A stretch of DNA of 64,000 nucleotides, taken from positions 1-64,000 of the forward strand of contig CANRAU010000002.1 in the NCBI GenBank assembly GCA_947628665.1, written 5' to 3'. The position numbers and the translations under genes were made by a program. The DNA is from an uncultured Clostridia bacterium. GTDB lineage: Bacteria; Bacillota; Clostridia; Oscillospirales; Acutalibacteraceae. Positions 1 through 10,003 of the stretch are shown here, one piece after another. Each line of letters opens with the position of its first letter. Position 1 is the stretch's first letter. Under the pieces are notes generated by a model, which had not been told where the DNA came from, did not search any database, and saw only the letters and a program-made list of their open reading frames with translations.

Positions 1-88
1 GTTTGTGTGGTAACTTCAATTATACCACGTCTGCTATGACTTTTTCTATATGTCCTATTTCATTTTACAATCAACCCTTTAAAATTTA

Positions 89-117
89 TTGTATTTTCTA
101 TAAAATAGTGATATAAT
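89..117 (+). promoter_or_regulatory. Sigma-A-type promoter of the surface protein gene
   Basis: A TTGTAT box at 89-94 and a perfect TATAAT at 112-117 are separated by 17 bases. The leader that follows is about 85 bases long and ends in the GGGGAG ribosome site of the surface protein gene. Upstream of this (1-88) I see only AT-rich sequence and a short GTGGTA/TACCAC inverted repeat near the window edge. Confidence 0.6.
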
Positions 118-206
118 CTTCGTAATAATGTGGTTATGTTTATGATTTCTCACCGAATTCTTGACAGCTCACACACCATTTCACACATCTCGGGGAGTTG
201 ATTCAT

Positions 207-3200
207 TTGAAAACGCATTCCAAAAAGGCCGCGAGCATACTGCTTTGCATTGTGCTTGTCGGTACGATGCTTCTGCCGGGGCTTACCTCGTTCTCGGCGG
301 ACATCACTTTGGAGATCACACAGGACAATACGCCCGTCACCGAGCGGCTGGAGGTGCAGGAGGATCGCACGATCCAACTCGGCTATACCTTATCGACAGA
401 CGCGCCCGAAGGCTCCTATGTAGTGTGGGAGAGCAGTCAGCCGCTGCTTGCGAGTGTTGACAGCAGCGGCACAGTGCGCGGTTTGGATTATTCTAAAGCG
501 ATTATTATTCAACAATGGCTGGATACCGAGGTGCGTTCCACGCCTGTCGTCGGCGAGACAATGGCTAATGCCATTGAAAATGCACTTGCCTCCAGTGGAA
601 TAGACCTTGAAACGGCCAATACGGATTTGATCGTGGGCATTGTGTCCGGGATCAGCCCCGACTTGGGAGAGAGTCTGCGAAAGGTTCTCGACAACATGAA
701 TGTTGAGATCACCGCAACGCTGTACGATGCGGAAGGAAACGCGCTTGCATCGGATAAGGTCGAGGTCATTGTGACGCAGAGCGTACTCGGCACCATAGCG
801 CCGACCGGCGTATTTATTACAAACAAAAAAGCAGTTCCCACCACAGTGGCGGTAGGGGCTACCGTGAAGCTGTACGGTGCGGTCACGCCTGTCCGACTGA
901 AACAGGGAATCAAATGGTCGATCGGCAGTTCTGCGTTTGACCGAAATTCTGCAAACTATGCGACCGTCTCCGCAGACGGCCTTGTGACCTTTACCGCACC
1001 CGGTACTGCAACGGTAAGGGTCAATCCGCAAAGCACGCTGTATGCGGCCTTTTCGGATACCATCACCTTTACGATCGTCGATCCGTCAGAGCTTCCTGTT
1101 ACCAATTTTGATATTATAGGTGAAACGACCGTCAGTGAGGGTGCGACGACGCAGCTCTCCATTGATAATTTAGATCCTCCCGGTGCATACACGGGTAACT
1201 TAAAATGGGAATCGGACGATCCCTCAATCGCCACGGTAGACCAGCACGGTGTGGTCACGGGCTTGGACGGCGGCAGCGGTCTGACCTATTCCAAGACGGT
1301 CACGATCCGTGCGACCATCGGTGAAGTGACCCGCACGACCACCGTTACCGTAACACGCAGCTTACTCGGCGCAACGATTTCCGGCGTAGAAATCAACGGC
1401 CCTACAGCTGTGGGTATTGACAATACCGCACAGTATACTGCGAATATCTCTCCCGCCAGACTGGAATCTAACCGAGATGTGGTCAGGACATGGGGGATTA
1501 AGGATCCTGTAACCGGAGAAAAACGCAGCGCCTCTCAAGACCTCGAAGCGTCAACGGATATTGCCAAAATTGACAACAGCGGTTTGTTAACAGGTCTTTC
1601 CAGCGGCACGGCGACGATTTTTGTGGATGCCACCTATAACGGCACGACCGTGACGAATGAATTTTTGGTGCTTGTCGGCAATGCCATTACCGATTTCACA
1701 ATCACGGGTACGGCTTCGATCACCGAGGGCAATACCACGCAGCTGTCGATCTCCAACATTACGCCGGGGGACTATGACCCTGCGCTGTTGGATACGGTCG
1801 TATGGAAGGTGGAAGATCCGGGTATTGCTTCGGTCGATCAAAACGGCCTTGTGAAGGGTCTTGACGCGGGCGGAAGACTGAACTCCAATACAAAAAGCAC
1901 GGTCGTTACAGCAACGATCGGCGGTGTTTCGAGGACATTTACGGTAACTGTTCGCGGCCCCGGAATTTTTGCTACGAACCAATATACGGGCGGCTCTATC
2001 ATCGGCCCGGACGCAGTGGTCGTGGACTTCCCATATACCTATTCGGCCATACATACGCCCGAAAGAATGGACGTTGGACGTCAGTATTGGGGTGTTGTCA
2101 CGGATGACGGCAGCGCGCCGTGGTCGTCCAGCAACAATTTCAGAGGCGGCGGCAATACGGATAACAGCTACGCCTCCGTTGATGAGAGCGCGGGTCTTGT
2201 AACGGGCAAACAGGCGGGGAAAACGACGCTTTGGACGTTTATGTCCAACAGCAATCTTGTACCGACCAGCCATCAGGATATTCAAAAAGAAATCGAAGTT
2301 GTTGAGCTGACGCCGAAAAGCATAACGATCACAGCACCTGAAAAATATGATTACTTAGAGGGCGAGAGCGAGCTTGATTTGACGGGGCTTGTCGTGAAGC
2401 TGACCTATGATCGCGACGAGCTTGCGCAATATTACCCGGAGGCAGCGGGATTTTCTGAGGATCAGCTGACCGTCGAGGTCACCGACTATACGGTCAGTGC
2501 CATCAACACGTCCCTTTTGGACAATGAGCAGTATATTGTGGTCACCGTCACGCGTGCAGGCAAGGATATGCGCGGCATTTTCCCGATCCTTGTGCATTCC
2601 AAGCAGGTCGATACGATTGAAGTGATCGAAAATCCGAAATATCAGTATTTGGAAGGCGAGACGGAATTAGATACCACAGGACTTCGCATTCGGGCGAATT
2701 ATCTCAATGCTGAGAGCGAGGAAGTCACTGATTTTGTCGTCACGACGACGGATTTTGACAGCACGCTTTATAATGTGGAGCAAAATATTCGGGTTACATA
2801 TTCGCACGCGGGAAGAAGCGCAACCACTACATTTCCCGTGATCGTCTACGGCATTCCTGTAGTGTCGGTCTCGGTCGGAGATGAATATGAAGGCAACTGG
2901 ACAAAAGACGACGTTACCTTTACGCTGGATGCGACCAATCAGGTGGACGGCATTACCTACTATTATAAAACCGATTCCAATCCCGAATGGAAGGCAATCA
3001 CAGGCAATACCCTTACCGTGGATACGGATATAGAAGAGATATATTACTTCAAGGCCGCCAACGGCATTGGGATAGAGAGTGCCGAAACCATCGGTTATCA
3101 AGTGCGCATCGACAAAGTCACGCCGGTGTTTACACTTGTTCCCGATACGAACGATCTTACCAATCAGTCCTATAACGTGACTGTCAACGTAGGGGAGATC

Positions 3201-6200
3201 GGGCGTTCCGGCGTATCCTCCATTATGCAGGGCGAAAGCGATATTACAGAGCAGCGCCAATTTGTCGTGGATAAAAACGGAACCTATACCGTCAAAGTCA
3301 CTTCCGTCAGCGGCCTTGAAAGCGAACAGACGATCGAGATCGCCAATATCGACAAGGATGCGCCTACGGTTACAGGTATTGACCTTGCCCAAAAGAACAT
3401 TGGCGGCTTTGCACGATTCCTCAATTCCCTGACCTTTGGATTGTTCTTTAAAGAAACGGTTGTCATCACCATATCTGCGGAGGATACAGGCGTCGCGGGC
3501 ATTGACCGTATCGAATACCGTTTTTTGGATGAAACAGGCAACCCCATCGGCGATTGGGAGGTCTATGACGAAAGCCATAAGCCCGAGCAAGACCCTGATT
3601 TTAAGGGATATGTGGAAGCGCGGGCGTTCGATAAGGCGACGAATGAATCCGAAAGCATTTCCTCCAAGGGCTATGTTATCGACGGTACCGCGCCCACTGA
3701 CATCGAAATTCAGGCAAAAGATGCGGACGGCGTGTATATAGATGGTACATGGACTTCTACGGACGTTACGTTGAAGCTCTCGTCCAAGGCGTTCTCGGAT
3801 ATTTATAAATACTATTATAAAACCGACGGCGATTGGGTGGAAATGGATGGCGATACCCTTACGGTTTCGAGCCACGGCGTGACAGACTATCAATTCAAAG
3901 CCGTTTCCTATTCCGATTTGGAAAGCGAAATCGCTGCGTTTACCGTAAAGATCGATAAGACCACGCCGGTCATTCGCGTGAAGTTTGCGGGTACTTTCGG
4001 ACGTTGGACCTCCGGAGATGTGCATTTTGATTTTTCCCTTTTGGAGAACGCCATTTCGGGAATCACGTATTATTACAGCACCAACGGGGAAGATTGGATA
4101 CCTGTCACCACAGGCGATGCGCTGGTGCTTCATGAAAACACCAACGCGACCTATGTGTTCAAAGCGGTCAACGGTGCAGGCGTCGAAAGCACGCTTTCCG
4201 ACAGCTATCCCGTGATGATCGACAGCGTTGCGCCAACCGTTACGTTCACGCCTGCGGTCACATCGGAAACGACTGAGCCTTATGACGTGGCATTCCAAAT
4301 CAAAACGGGCGAAGCGGGGCTTCGTTCGGTCAGTGTAAACGGCGTTGATATGACAGGGCAAGATCATCTTACCGTCAGCAAAAGCGGCGAATATGTATTT
4401 GTCATCACGGGTGAAAACGGCCTTGTCACGACCGAGGTTTTGACGATTGAAAATATCGTTGACGAATTCTCCATTGAAGTTTCCGCGATTTCTATGCTGG
4501 GGCAGACTTCGGGCAGCTTTGCCAACTACCTGAATGAGCCGTTCGGCAAGTTCTTTAAAGAACCGGTGGAAATTACCGTGTCTGTTGCCTGCTCGGGCTG
4601 CAAGCTCGGAAACATCCAGTATCGTCTGCTAAATGCCGGCGCGGAGCCGACGACGGATTGGCTGCCTTACAACAGTGCGGAGAAACCGATCATCGCGCCG
4701 AATTTCAAAGGCTATGTGGAAGCGCGCGCGTTTGACGCTTCCGATAAGCACGTGTCCGAGATCATGCGAAGCGAAGGCATTACCGTGGACGCGACAGCTC
4801 CTGCCGCGCCCGTTGTCACGGCAACCGTCGGCGACAGCGACTATACGGGCGATTGGACAGGTAAGCCCATCACGGTCACGCTTAGTTCCGAGGCGTTTTC
4901 GGGTATTTGGAAGTATTCCTACAGCGTAAACGGCGGTGAATTTACCGATCTCCCGGGCAACACCGTAACGCTTACCGACGTCGGCGAAAACACGTATACG
5001 TTCAAGGCCGTTTCCAAGGCGACCTTGGAAAGCGTTACATCTACCCTGAAAGCTAAGGTCGATAGCGTTCAACCCGCATTGGCGGTCGCGGTGGACGGTA
5101 TGATCGGCCACAGGACGAGCGACGACGTGCAGTTCACACTGACTTCGCCCAACACGCCTTCCGGAACTGCTTATTATTATAATACGGGCAGCGAGTGGGT
5201 CGCACTTGACGGCAACACGCTTACCGTAAGTGAAAACGGCGATGCGCAATATGTGTTCAAAGCCGTCAACGGCGCAGGTGTGGAAAGCCATCCGAGTCCG
5301 TATTATCATGTTATTCTGGATAAAAACTATCTCCTTGTGGAGAAGAAGCCTATCCTGAATGTCTCTGTCAGCGGCAAAACCGACGCATATACGGCGCTTC
5401 CCGTGCAGTTTATTCTTTCCGCAGCGGAATGCGAGGGTGACGTTCTCTATTACTATGATAACGGCGCGGGCTGGCAGCTTATGAAGTCCAATACCCTTGC
5501 TGTTACTGCAAGCGGAACGGGCGTTTATAAGTTTAAGGCCGTCGATTCGACGGGACGCGAGAGCTTGGAGAGCGCTGCCTATACCGTCATGATCGATACG
5601 GTTATGCCGACCGTTACAGTCGCGCTTGACAGTACCGACTTCACAAGTTCCGCACGCACTGCCACAGTCAACACCACTTCGGGCGTGTCGGGTATCCAAA
5701 GCATCACGGTCAACGGCGAAGATATTACAGAAGCAAGCGCGTTCACCGTAACCGAGAACGGTACATACACCGTAACGGTCACGGCAAACAACGGGCTTTC
5801 GGCGACTACCACGCTTACGGTATCGAGCTTCGATTACGAAGCCCCGACCGTCACGGATATATCCATGGCGCATAAGAACACGGGCGGCTTTGCACGATTC
5901 CTCAACAAACTGACCTTCGGCCTGTTCTTCAACGAGGTAACGGAAATCACCGTCACCGCTGGGGACGAGGGCGCGTCGGGTCTTGACCGTATCGAGTACA
6001 GACTTTTGGATGAAAACGGCGCGGTGACAGCGGATTGGGCGGTCTATGACGAAAGCGACAAGCCCACGGTAGACAACGCATTCCGCGGCTATGTGGAAGC
6101 GAGAGCTTACGACAAGGCGGGCAACGAGTCTGCGGTCGTCAGTTCGCAGGGCTTCACGGTGGATATGGAAGCGCCGAAGAATATCGCAGTTGCCGCGACG

Positions 6201-7142
6201 GTGGACGGCGAACCCTATGACGGCGCATACACGTCGAAAGACGTTGTTTTGACCCCGAGCGCAGAAGCGTTCTCGGATATCTATGCGTATCAGTACAAGA
6301 TCGACGACGGCGCGTGGAACACCATGACGACCGAGAGCATCACGGCGATCGAGGGCGTACATGCATACGCCTTTAGAGCCGTATCCAATGCCGATCTTAC
6401 GAGCGATACCGTCTCCGTGATCACCAAGGTCGAAAAGGGAACGCCCGAGCTTAGCGTAACGGTAACGGGCACGACAGGCGCATGGACGGCGGACGACGTA
6501 GTCGTCACCTTGAACGGCACGCACGGCCAGTCGGGTCTTACCTACTACTACGACAACGGCAGCGGTTGGGTCGAAATGGACAGCAACGTGCTGGTTATCG
6601 ACGACAACGTGGAAGCCGAATATCGCTTCAAGGTCGTTAACGGCGCGGGCGTTGAAAGCAAAGCTTCCGACCCCGTCACGATCATGGTCGATAAGACCGT
6701 GCCGGGCAATTTCGCGATCACTGCGGTTTCAAATGGCAGGGAAATTGTAAACGGCTCTGTTTCTACCGAGAGCGTTACGCTTACCATTTCCGCAAAGCAA
6801 AGGAATGCGGGCGTTCTGAACTATCAGTATAAGCTCAACAACGGCGAATGGACCGATATGGACGGTGATTCCATTACAGTTGAAGATGACGGATTCTATG
6901 CCTATAGCTTCCGAGCGGTTTCGCGGGTGGGCGTTTACAGCGATATAGAACAGATCGCGTTTATGATCGACCATGCAAAGGCTTCCGAAGGTGCTCCGGA
7001 CAACAACGGTAACCGCATTACCGATGTTTCGATTCCGAAAACGGGCAGTGCTGCAGCCGTTTCGATCCTGCCGGTCGGACTGCTGATTACAGGTCTTGTG
7101 CTTGCGAAAAAGGCAAGAAAAGACGAGGAATCCGAAGGGTAA
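207..7142 (+). CDS. Giant Ig-like repeat surface protein with IPKTG C-terminal signal
   Basis: A secreted, probably wall-anchored protein of 2311 residues. I prefer the TTG at 207 as start because GGGGAG (192-197) sits 9 bases before it; an in-frame TTG at 198 directly abuts that site. A Lys-rich N-terminus and hydrophobic stretch ending near SFSA form a signal peptide. Residues about 35-700 hold successive Big_2-like domains (WES/WSI, SVD.SG.V.GL patterns). About 700-880 are two group-3 Ig-like units sharing YLEGE.ELD.TGL. About 885-2255 are many modules of the pattern W(T)xDDVxxTL, ITYYY, W..(M/I)xGNTLTV, YxFKAVNGAGVES, resembling OmpL47-type beta domains. The C-terminus has IPKTGS, a membrane segment and a KKARKDEE tail, a sortase-like signal although not a strict LPXTG. 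The role is likely adhesion or carbohydrate binding (inferred); no catalytic domain is visible. Confidence 0.85.
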   Translation: MKTHSKKAASILLCIVLVGTMLLPGLTSFSADITLEITQDNTPVTERLEVQEDRTIQLGYTLSTDAPEGSYVVWESSQPLLASVDSSGTVRGLDYSKAIIIQQWLDTEVRSTPVVGETMANAIENALASSGIDLETANTDLIVGIVSGISPDLGESLRKVLDNMNVEITATLYDAEGNALASDKVEVIVTQSVLGTIAPTGVFITNKKAVPTTVAVGATVKLYGAVTPVRLKQGIKWSIGSSAFDRNSANYATVSADGLVTFTAPGTATVRVNPQSTLYAAFSDTITFTIVDPSELPVTNFDIIGETTVSEGATTQLSIDNLDPPGAYTGNLKWESDDPSIATVDQHGVVTGLDGGSGLTYSKTVTIRATIGEVTRTTTVTVTRSLLGATISGVEINGPTAVGIDNTAQYTANISPARLESNRDVVRTWGIKDPVTGEKRSASQDLEASTDIAKIDNSGLLTGLSSGTATIFVDATYNGTTVTNEFLVLVGNAITDFTITGTASITEGNTTQLSISNITPGDYDPALLDTVVWKVEDPGIASVDQNGLVKGLDAGGRLNSNTKSTVVTATIGGVSRTFTVTVRGPGIFATNQYTGGSIIGPDAVVVDFPYTYSAIHTPERMDVGRQYWGVVTDDGSAPWSSSNNFRGGGNTDNSYASVDESAGLVTGKQAGKTTLWTFMSNSNLVPTSHQDIQKEIEVVELTPKSITITAPEKYDYLEGESELDLTGLVVKLTYDRDELAQYYPEAAGFSEDQLTVEVTDYTVSAINTSLLDNEQYIVVTVTRAGKDMRGIFPILVHSKQVDTIEVIENPKYQYLEGETELDTTGLRIRANYLNAESEEVTDFVVTTTDFDSTLYNVEQNIRVTYSHAGRSATTTFPVIVYGIPVVSVSVGDEYEGNWTKDDVTFTLDATNQVDGITYYYKTDSNPEWKAITGNTLTVDTDIEEIYYFKAANGIGIESAETIGYQVRIDKVTPVFTLVPDTNDLTNQSYNVTVNVGEIGRSGVSSIMQGESDITEQRQFVVDKNGTYTVKVTSVSGLESEQTIEIANIDKDAPTVTGIDLAQKNIGGFARFLNSLTFGLFFKETVVITISAEDTGVAGIDRIEYRFLDETGNPIGDWEVYDESHKPEQDPDFKGYVEARAFDKATNESESISSKGYVIDGTAPTDIEIQAKDADGVYIDGTWTSTDVTLKLSSKAFSDIYKYYYKTDGDWVEMDGDTLTVSSHGVTDYQFKAVSYSDLESEIAAFTVKIDKTTPVIRVKFAGTFGRWTSGDVHFDFSLLENAISGITYYYSTNGEDWIPVTTGDALVLHENTNATYVFKAVNGAGVESTLSDSYPVMIDSVAPTVTFTPAVTSETTEPYDVAFQIKTGEAGLRSVSVNGVDMTGQDHLTVSKSGEYVFVITGENGLVTTEVLTIENIVDEFSIEVSAISMLGQTSGSFANYLNEPFGKFFKEPVEITVSVACSGCKLGNIQYRLLNAGAEPTTDWLPYNSAEKPIIAPNFKGYVEARAFDASDKHVSEIMRSEGITVDATAPAAPVVTATVGDSDYTGDWTGKPITVTLSSEAFSGIWKYSYSVNGGEFTDLPGNTVTLTDVGENTYTFKAVSKATLESVTSTLKAKVDSVQPALAVAVDGMIGHRTSDDVQFTLTSPNTPSGTAYYYNTGSEWVALDGNTLTVSENGDAQYVFKAVNGAGVESHPSPYYHVILDKNYLLVEKKPILNVSVSGKTDAYTALPVQFILSAAECEGDVLYYYDNGAGWQLMKSNTLAVTASGTGVYKFKAVDSTGRESLESAAYTVMIDTVMPTVTVALDSTDFTSSARTATVNTTSGVSGIQSITVNGEDITEASAFTVTENGTYTVTVTANNGLSATTTLTVSSFDYEAPTVTDISMAHKNTGGFARFLNKLTFGLFFNEVTEITVTAGDEGASGLDRIEYRLLDENGAVTADWAVYDESDKPTVDNAFRGYVEARAYDKAGNESAVVSSQGFTVDMEAPKNIAVAATVDGEPYDGAYTSKDVVLTPSAEAFSDIYAYQYKIDDGAWNTMTTESITAIEGVHAYAFRAVSNADLTSDTVSVITKVEKGTPELSVTVTGTTGAWTADDVVVTLNGTHGQSGLTYYYDNGSGWVEMDSNVLVIDDNVEAEYRFKVVNGAGVESKASDPVTIMVDKTVPGNFAITAVSNGREIVNGSVSTESVTLTISAKQRNAGVLNYQYKLNNGEWTDMDGDSITVEDDGFYAYSFRAVSRVGVYSDIEQIAFMIDHAKASEGAPDNNGNRITDVSIPKTGSAAAVSILPVGLLITGLVLAKKARKDEESEG

Positions 7143-7154
7143 AACAGCATACCA

Positions 7155-7184
7155 CAAGGGGGGAGAAACTCTCTTCCCTTGTTT
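7155..7184 (+). terminator. Terminator after the surface protein gene
   Basis: A 12-bp stem (7155-7166 with 7170-7181, two G-U pairs, loop AAC) is followed by a short TTTGT run. It separates the surface protein gene from the downstream lipoprotein gene. Confidence 0.55.
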
Positions 7185-7199
7185 GTATACCATACAAAC
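7181..7199 (+). promoter_or_regulatory. Perfect 8-bp palindrome upstream of the GH95-like gene
   Basis: GTTTGTAT-ACC-ATACAAAC is a perfect inverted repeat with a 3-base spacer, just before the lipoprotein start. It looks like a dimeric regulator's operator, but no regulator gene is adjacent and I see no convincing promoter around it. It could also be the tail of the preceding terminator. Confidence 0.35.
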
Positions 7200-7215
7200 G
7201 AAAATCAGCAATGAA

Positions 7216-9900
7216 ATGGGTGATTTTGTGCAGAAAATTTTCAAAAAAGGGATATGTGTCCTACTCGCCTGTGTGTTTGTGTTTGCCATATCCTCCTGCG
7301 GCAAACAAAATACGGATGTGCAGAGCTTGTTTACAGATCCCAAAAAAATGTCTTACAGTACGGACTATTATGAGCTGTCCGCAACCAAGACAAACAAAAC
7401 CTCCGTTTGGCGGCAGGGAATGGTGTCCGGAAACGGTTTGCAGGGTGTTGTCACCAGCGGCTCGCCGTACAGCGATACGCTGATTTTCCAAAATATTCAT
7501 TTCATTTTACCCAATCAAAACACGCGCGACTGCCCCGTTACATCCGACGAACTGGAAACGGTCAAGCAGAATATCGCCGCGGGCAAGGATATTACGGATG
7601 ATGCCGAATATCTCGAAGTGTATTCCTTCCACCCGGGTGCGTCGCTTCGCATCGATCAGCAAAAGCACCGTGCGAAGGATTATATTCGCTATACCGATTA
7701 TGAAACCGCGCAGGTCGGCGTTCGCTACACCGATACCAACGGGACTTGGGAGCGTGCTGCCTTTACCTCGCAGGTTGACGGCGTGACGGTGACCCGCATC
7801 GGGCAATCCTCCGAGGGCAGCAAAGTCAACCTTACGCTTTCTTATGACGATATTTCGACCTTTGCCAATTTCGGCGACGGCTGTGAGAAGGATCTGCTCT
7901 ATAAAAAGCAGGTCACCGAGGGCGCAGACGCGATCTCTATGGTCGCGCATTACCCGAATTATGAAAACAGCGAACTGAAAAACGGCGGCTATGCGACTGT
8001 GACGTATGTCATTTGCGAGAACGGCACTTGTCAGAAAGCTGTGGGCGAGGCGGTCAAGGATACGCAGTATGTGGGAAAAGAGAATCCGCAGCTGCAAATT
8101 ACGGATGCGGACGCAGTGTATTTGCTGACCATATCCGACCGCACCTACGATATGGGGGCGTATGACGCCTTTGCCGATACGGACAGCTTCGCGTTGACCG
8201 ACCAAATGTATCAAACGCTCAAAGGCGTTGCCGAAAAGTACACCAAGGACGGCGTTTTCGATTACGACGAAGCACTCAAGGCGCATACCGCTGTGTTTAC
8301 GCCTTTGTATGACGCCGTGACCTTCTCGTTGGCGGACGGCGACAGCGATCTTCCCAATGAGACGCTTTTGAAAAAGCAGCGGCACAACAAAAATCTGCAA
8401 TCCGCATTGGTGCAGCGTGCATATTATGCGGGCAGATACGCCTATCTGTGCTGTGCGGGGTATTCCACCAGCCGTTTGGGCGGTATGTGGACAGGTGAAT
8501 GGAATCCGGGCTGGGGCAGCAAGTTCACTATGGATGCCAATGTGAACTTGCAAACCTCCTCCATGAATACGGGCAATTTGAAAACCGCTCCCATCGGGTA
8601 CACCTATTTCCTGCTGCGGCAAGCGCCGGACTGGGAAGAAAACGCCTTCGCGACGCACGGCTATACCGATGCGCTGCAAGCGCCCGTACATACCGACGGC
8701 GACAATGCGACCCTTGTAGAGACCTGCTACCCGTATCCCTTCCGGTACTGGAACGCGGGCGCAAGCTGGATGCTCCAGCCGCTTTATGAGACGCTGCAAT
8801 GCTACGGCGATATGCAGATCCCCTTGAGCAACGAATTTGATTTGGAAGCGCTGAAATCGGTTTTGTCGCCCGTGGAGGCGGATCTGACAGACGCGCAGAT
8901 CGCGGCCATCCGCGCACGCGGTTACCTTGACCTGCGGAATGAAATTTTATTGCCCATGCTAACGAAATCGGCAAATTACTGGGCGCAGATGATGACGCCC
9001 GAATACTATACGGACGCGAACGGCTACATCCATTACGAGGCCGGCAAAACGGAGCTGAAGGACGGCGAGACCTATTGCATTTTGCCCGGCCACTCTCCGG
9101 AAAACAATCCGGCGAATTATCCGAGTCCGTCTGTTGCGAACTGCGCGATCGATATTGCCGCCTGCCGCGACAACTTGAATATGCTGATTTCCGTAAGCAA
9201 ACAGGTTGACCCCAATGCGGACGTCTCCAAATGGGAAACGCTTCTGCAAAAACTGCCGCCCTATCTTTATGACGACAGCGGCGCGCTGAAAGAGTGGGCT
9301 GCGCAGCAGTTTGAAGAAAATAACGAACACCGCCACTTGAGCCATTTGTATTGCGTGTGGCCGCTGCACGAGACGCAGAACGACACGCAGCTCAAAGACG
9401 CCTGCATACAGGCCATTGACAATCGCGAGAGCGAAAACGAGGCAAGCCATGCGCTTGTACACCGTTCGCTGATCGCGGCGCGGTTGAAAGACAGAGAATC
9501 GCTTACCGACGCGCTGACCAAATTGATGAATCACAAAATTCATTATGATTCCCTCTTGACCAACCACGACTATGATCGCGGAAGCGCCTATTGCACGGAT
9601 TTTGCCATCGGCTACCTCGGCATCATCAATGAGAGCTTGGTCTACTCAAATGACGGCGTGATCGAGGTTCTGCCCGCACTGCCCGAAACCGGTTTCGACA
9701 GCGGTTCGATTGCGGGCATCAAGACCCGCACGCGCGCGACGGTCGAAAATCTGGTTTGGAATGTAACTTCCGGCAAAGTGATGCTTACCGTACAGTCGGA
9801 TATCGACCAAACCGTCGAGATCTCCTGCGGCCTCAGCGATGAAACGCAGTCGGTGACCTTTAAGGCCGGCGAAAGCAAGACCTTGAACTTCGCCGTATGA
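7216..9900 (+). CDS. GH95-like glycoside hydrolase lipoprotein
   Basis: An exported lipoprotein of about 894 residues. The start is ATG 7216 or GTG 7228 (GGGTGA lies before the latter); both give a short signal peptide ending in an ISSC lipobox. The mature protein has a beta-rich N-terminal half (SVWRQGMVSGNGLQG resembles the GNG.LG start of GH65/GH95 N-domains) and an (alpha/alpha)6-toroid C-terminal half with GEWNPGWGSKFTMDANVN and, near residue 704, HRHLSHLY, both matching conserved GH95 stretches. GH95 members are alpha-L-fucosidases or galactosidases acting by inversion; the substrate here cannot be read from sequence. The gene sits alone between two terminators, behind the giant surface protein; together they suggest use of host or plant glycans at the cell surface (inference). 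Confidence 0.75.
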   Translation: MGDFVQKIFKKGICVLLACVFVFAISSCGKQNTDVQSLFTDPKKMSYSTDYYELSATKTNKTSVWRQGMVSGNGLQGVVTSGSPYSDTLIFQNIHFILPNQNTRDCPVTSDELETVKQNIAAGKDITDDAEYLEVYSFHPGASLRIDQQKHRAKDYIRYTDYETAQVGVRYTDTNGTWERAAFTSQVDGVTVTRIGQSSEGSKVNLTLSYDDISTFANFGDGCEKDLLYKKQVTEGADAISMVAHYPNYENSELKNGGYATVTYVICENGTCQKAVGEAVKDTQYVGKENPQLQITDADAVYLLTISDRTYDMGAYDAFADTDSFALTDQMYQTLKGVAEKYTKDGVFDYDEALKAHTAVFTPLYDAVTFSLADGDSDLPNETLLKKQRHNKNLQSALVQRAYYAGRYAYLCCAGYSTSRLGGMWTGEWNPGWGSKFTMDANVNLQTSSMNTGNLKTAPIGYTYFLLRQAPDWEENAFATHGYTDALQAPVHTDGDNATLVETCYPYPFRYWNAGASWMLQPLYETLQCYGDMQIPLSNEFDLEALKSVLSPVEADLTDAQIAAIRARGYLDLRNEILLPMLTKSANYWAQMMTPEYYTDANGYIHYEAGKTELKDGETYCILPGHSPENNPANYPSPSVANCAIDIAACRDNLNMLISVSKQVDPNADVSKWETLLQKLPPYLYDDSGALKEWAAQQFEENNEHRHLSHLYCVWPLHETQNDTQLKDACIQAIDNRESENEASHALVHRSLIAARLKDRESLTDALTKLMNHKIHYDSLLTNHDYDRGSAYCTDFAIGYLGIINESLVYSNDGVIEVLPALPETGFDSGSIAGIKTRTRATVENLVWNVTSGKVMLTVQSDIDQTVEISCGLSDETQSVTFKAGESKTLNFAV

Positions 9901-9912
9901 TCTTTACTTTCA

Positions 9913-9950
9913 CTTCCTTGACTGACCCGATTTAGGGTCGGTCAAGGAAG
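9913..9950 (+). terminator. Strong terminator after the GH95-like gene
   Basis: A 16-bp stem (9913-9928 with 9935-9950, one T-G pair) and a 6-base loop, followed by ATTTGCAATTTT. It ends the lipoprotein transcript. Confidence 0.75.
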
Positions 9951-9952
9951 AT

Positions 9953-9981
9953 TTGCAATTTTCTGCAAAACGATGTACAAT
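9953..9981 (+). promoter_or_regulatory. Promoter of the signal peptidase-rbgA operon
   Basis: TTGCAA (9953-9958) and TACAAT (9976-9981) are 17 bases apart, directly behind a terminator and 23 bases before the ATG at 10004. Confidence 0.55.
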
Positions 9982-10003
9982 ACAAATCCGGGAGGTGTGC
10001 AAT

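Noticed and set aside
2667-6524. Long minus-strand frames of 566 and 631 codons opposite the surface protein gene
   Set aside because: They mirror a repetitive, GC-rich coding strand, have no ribosome sites, and their translations (Arg/His/Gly-rich) look like antisense of the plus-strand gene.
7096-7215. A 934-residue version of the GH95-like protein starting at 7096
   Set aside because: That start lies inside the surface protein gene, before its terminator; the signal peptide with lipobox begins at 7216 or 7228.
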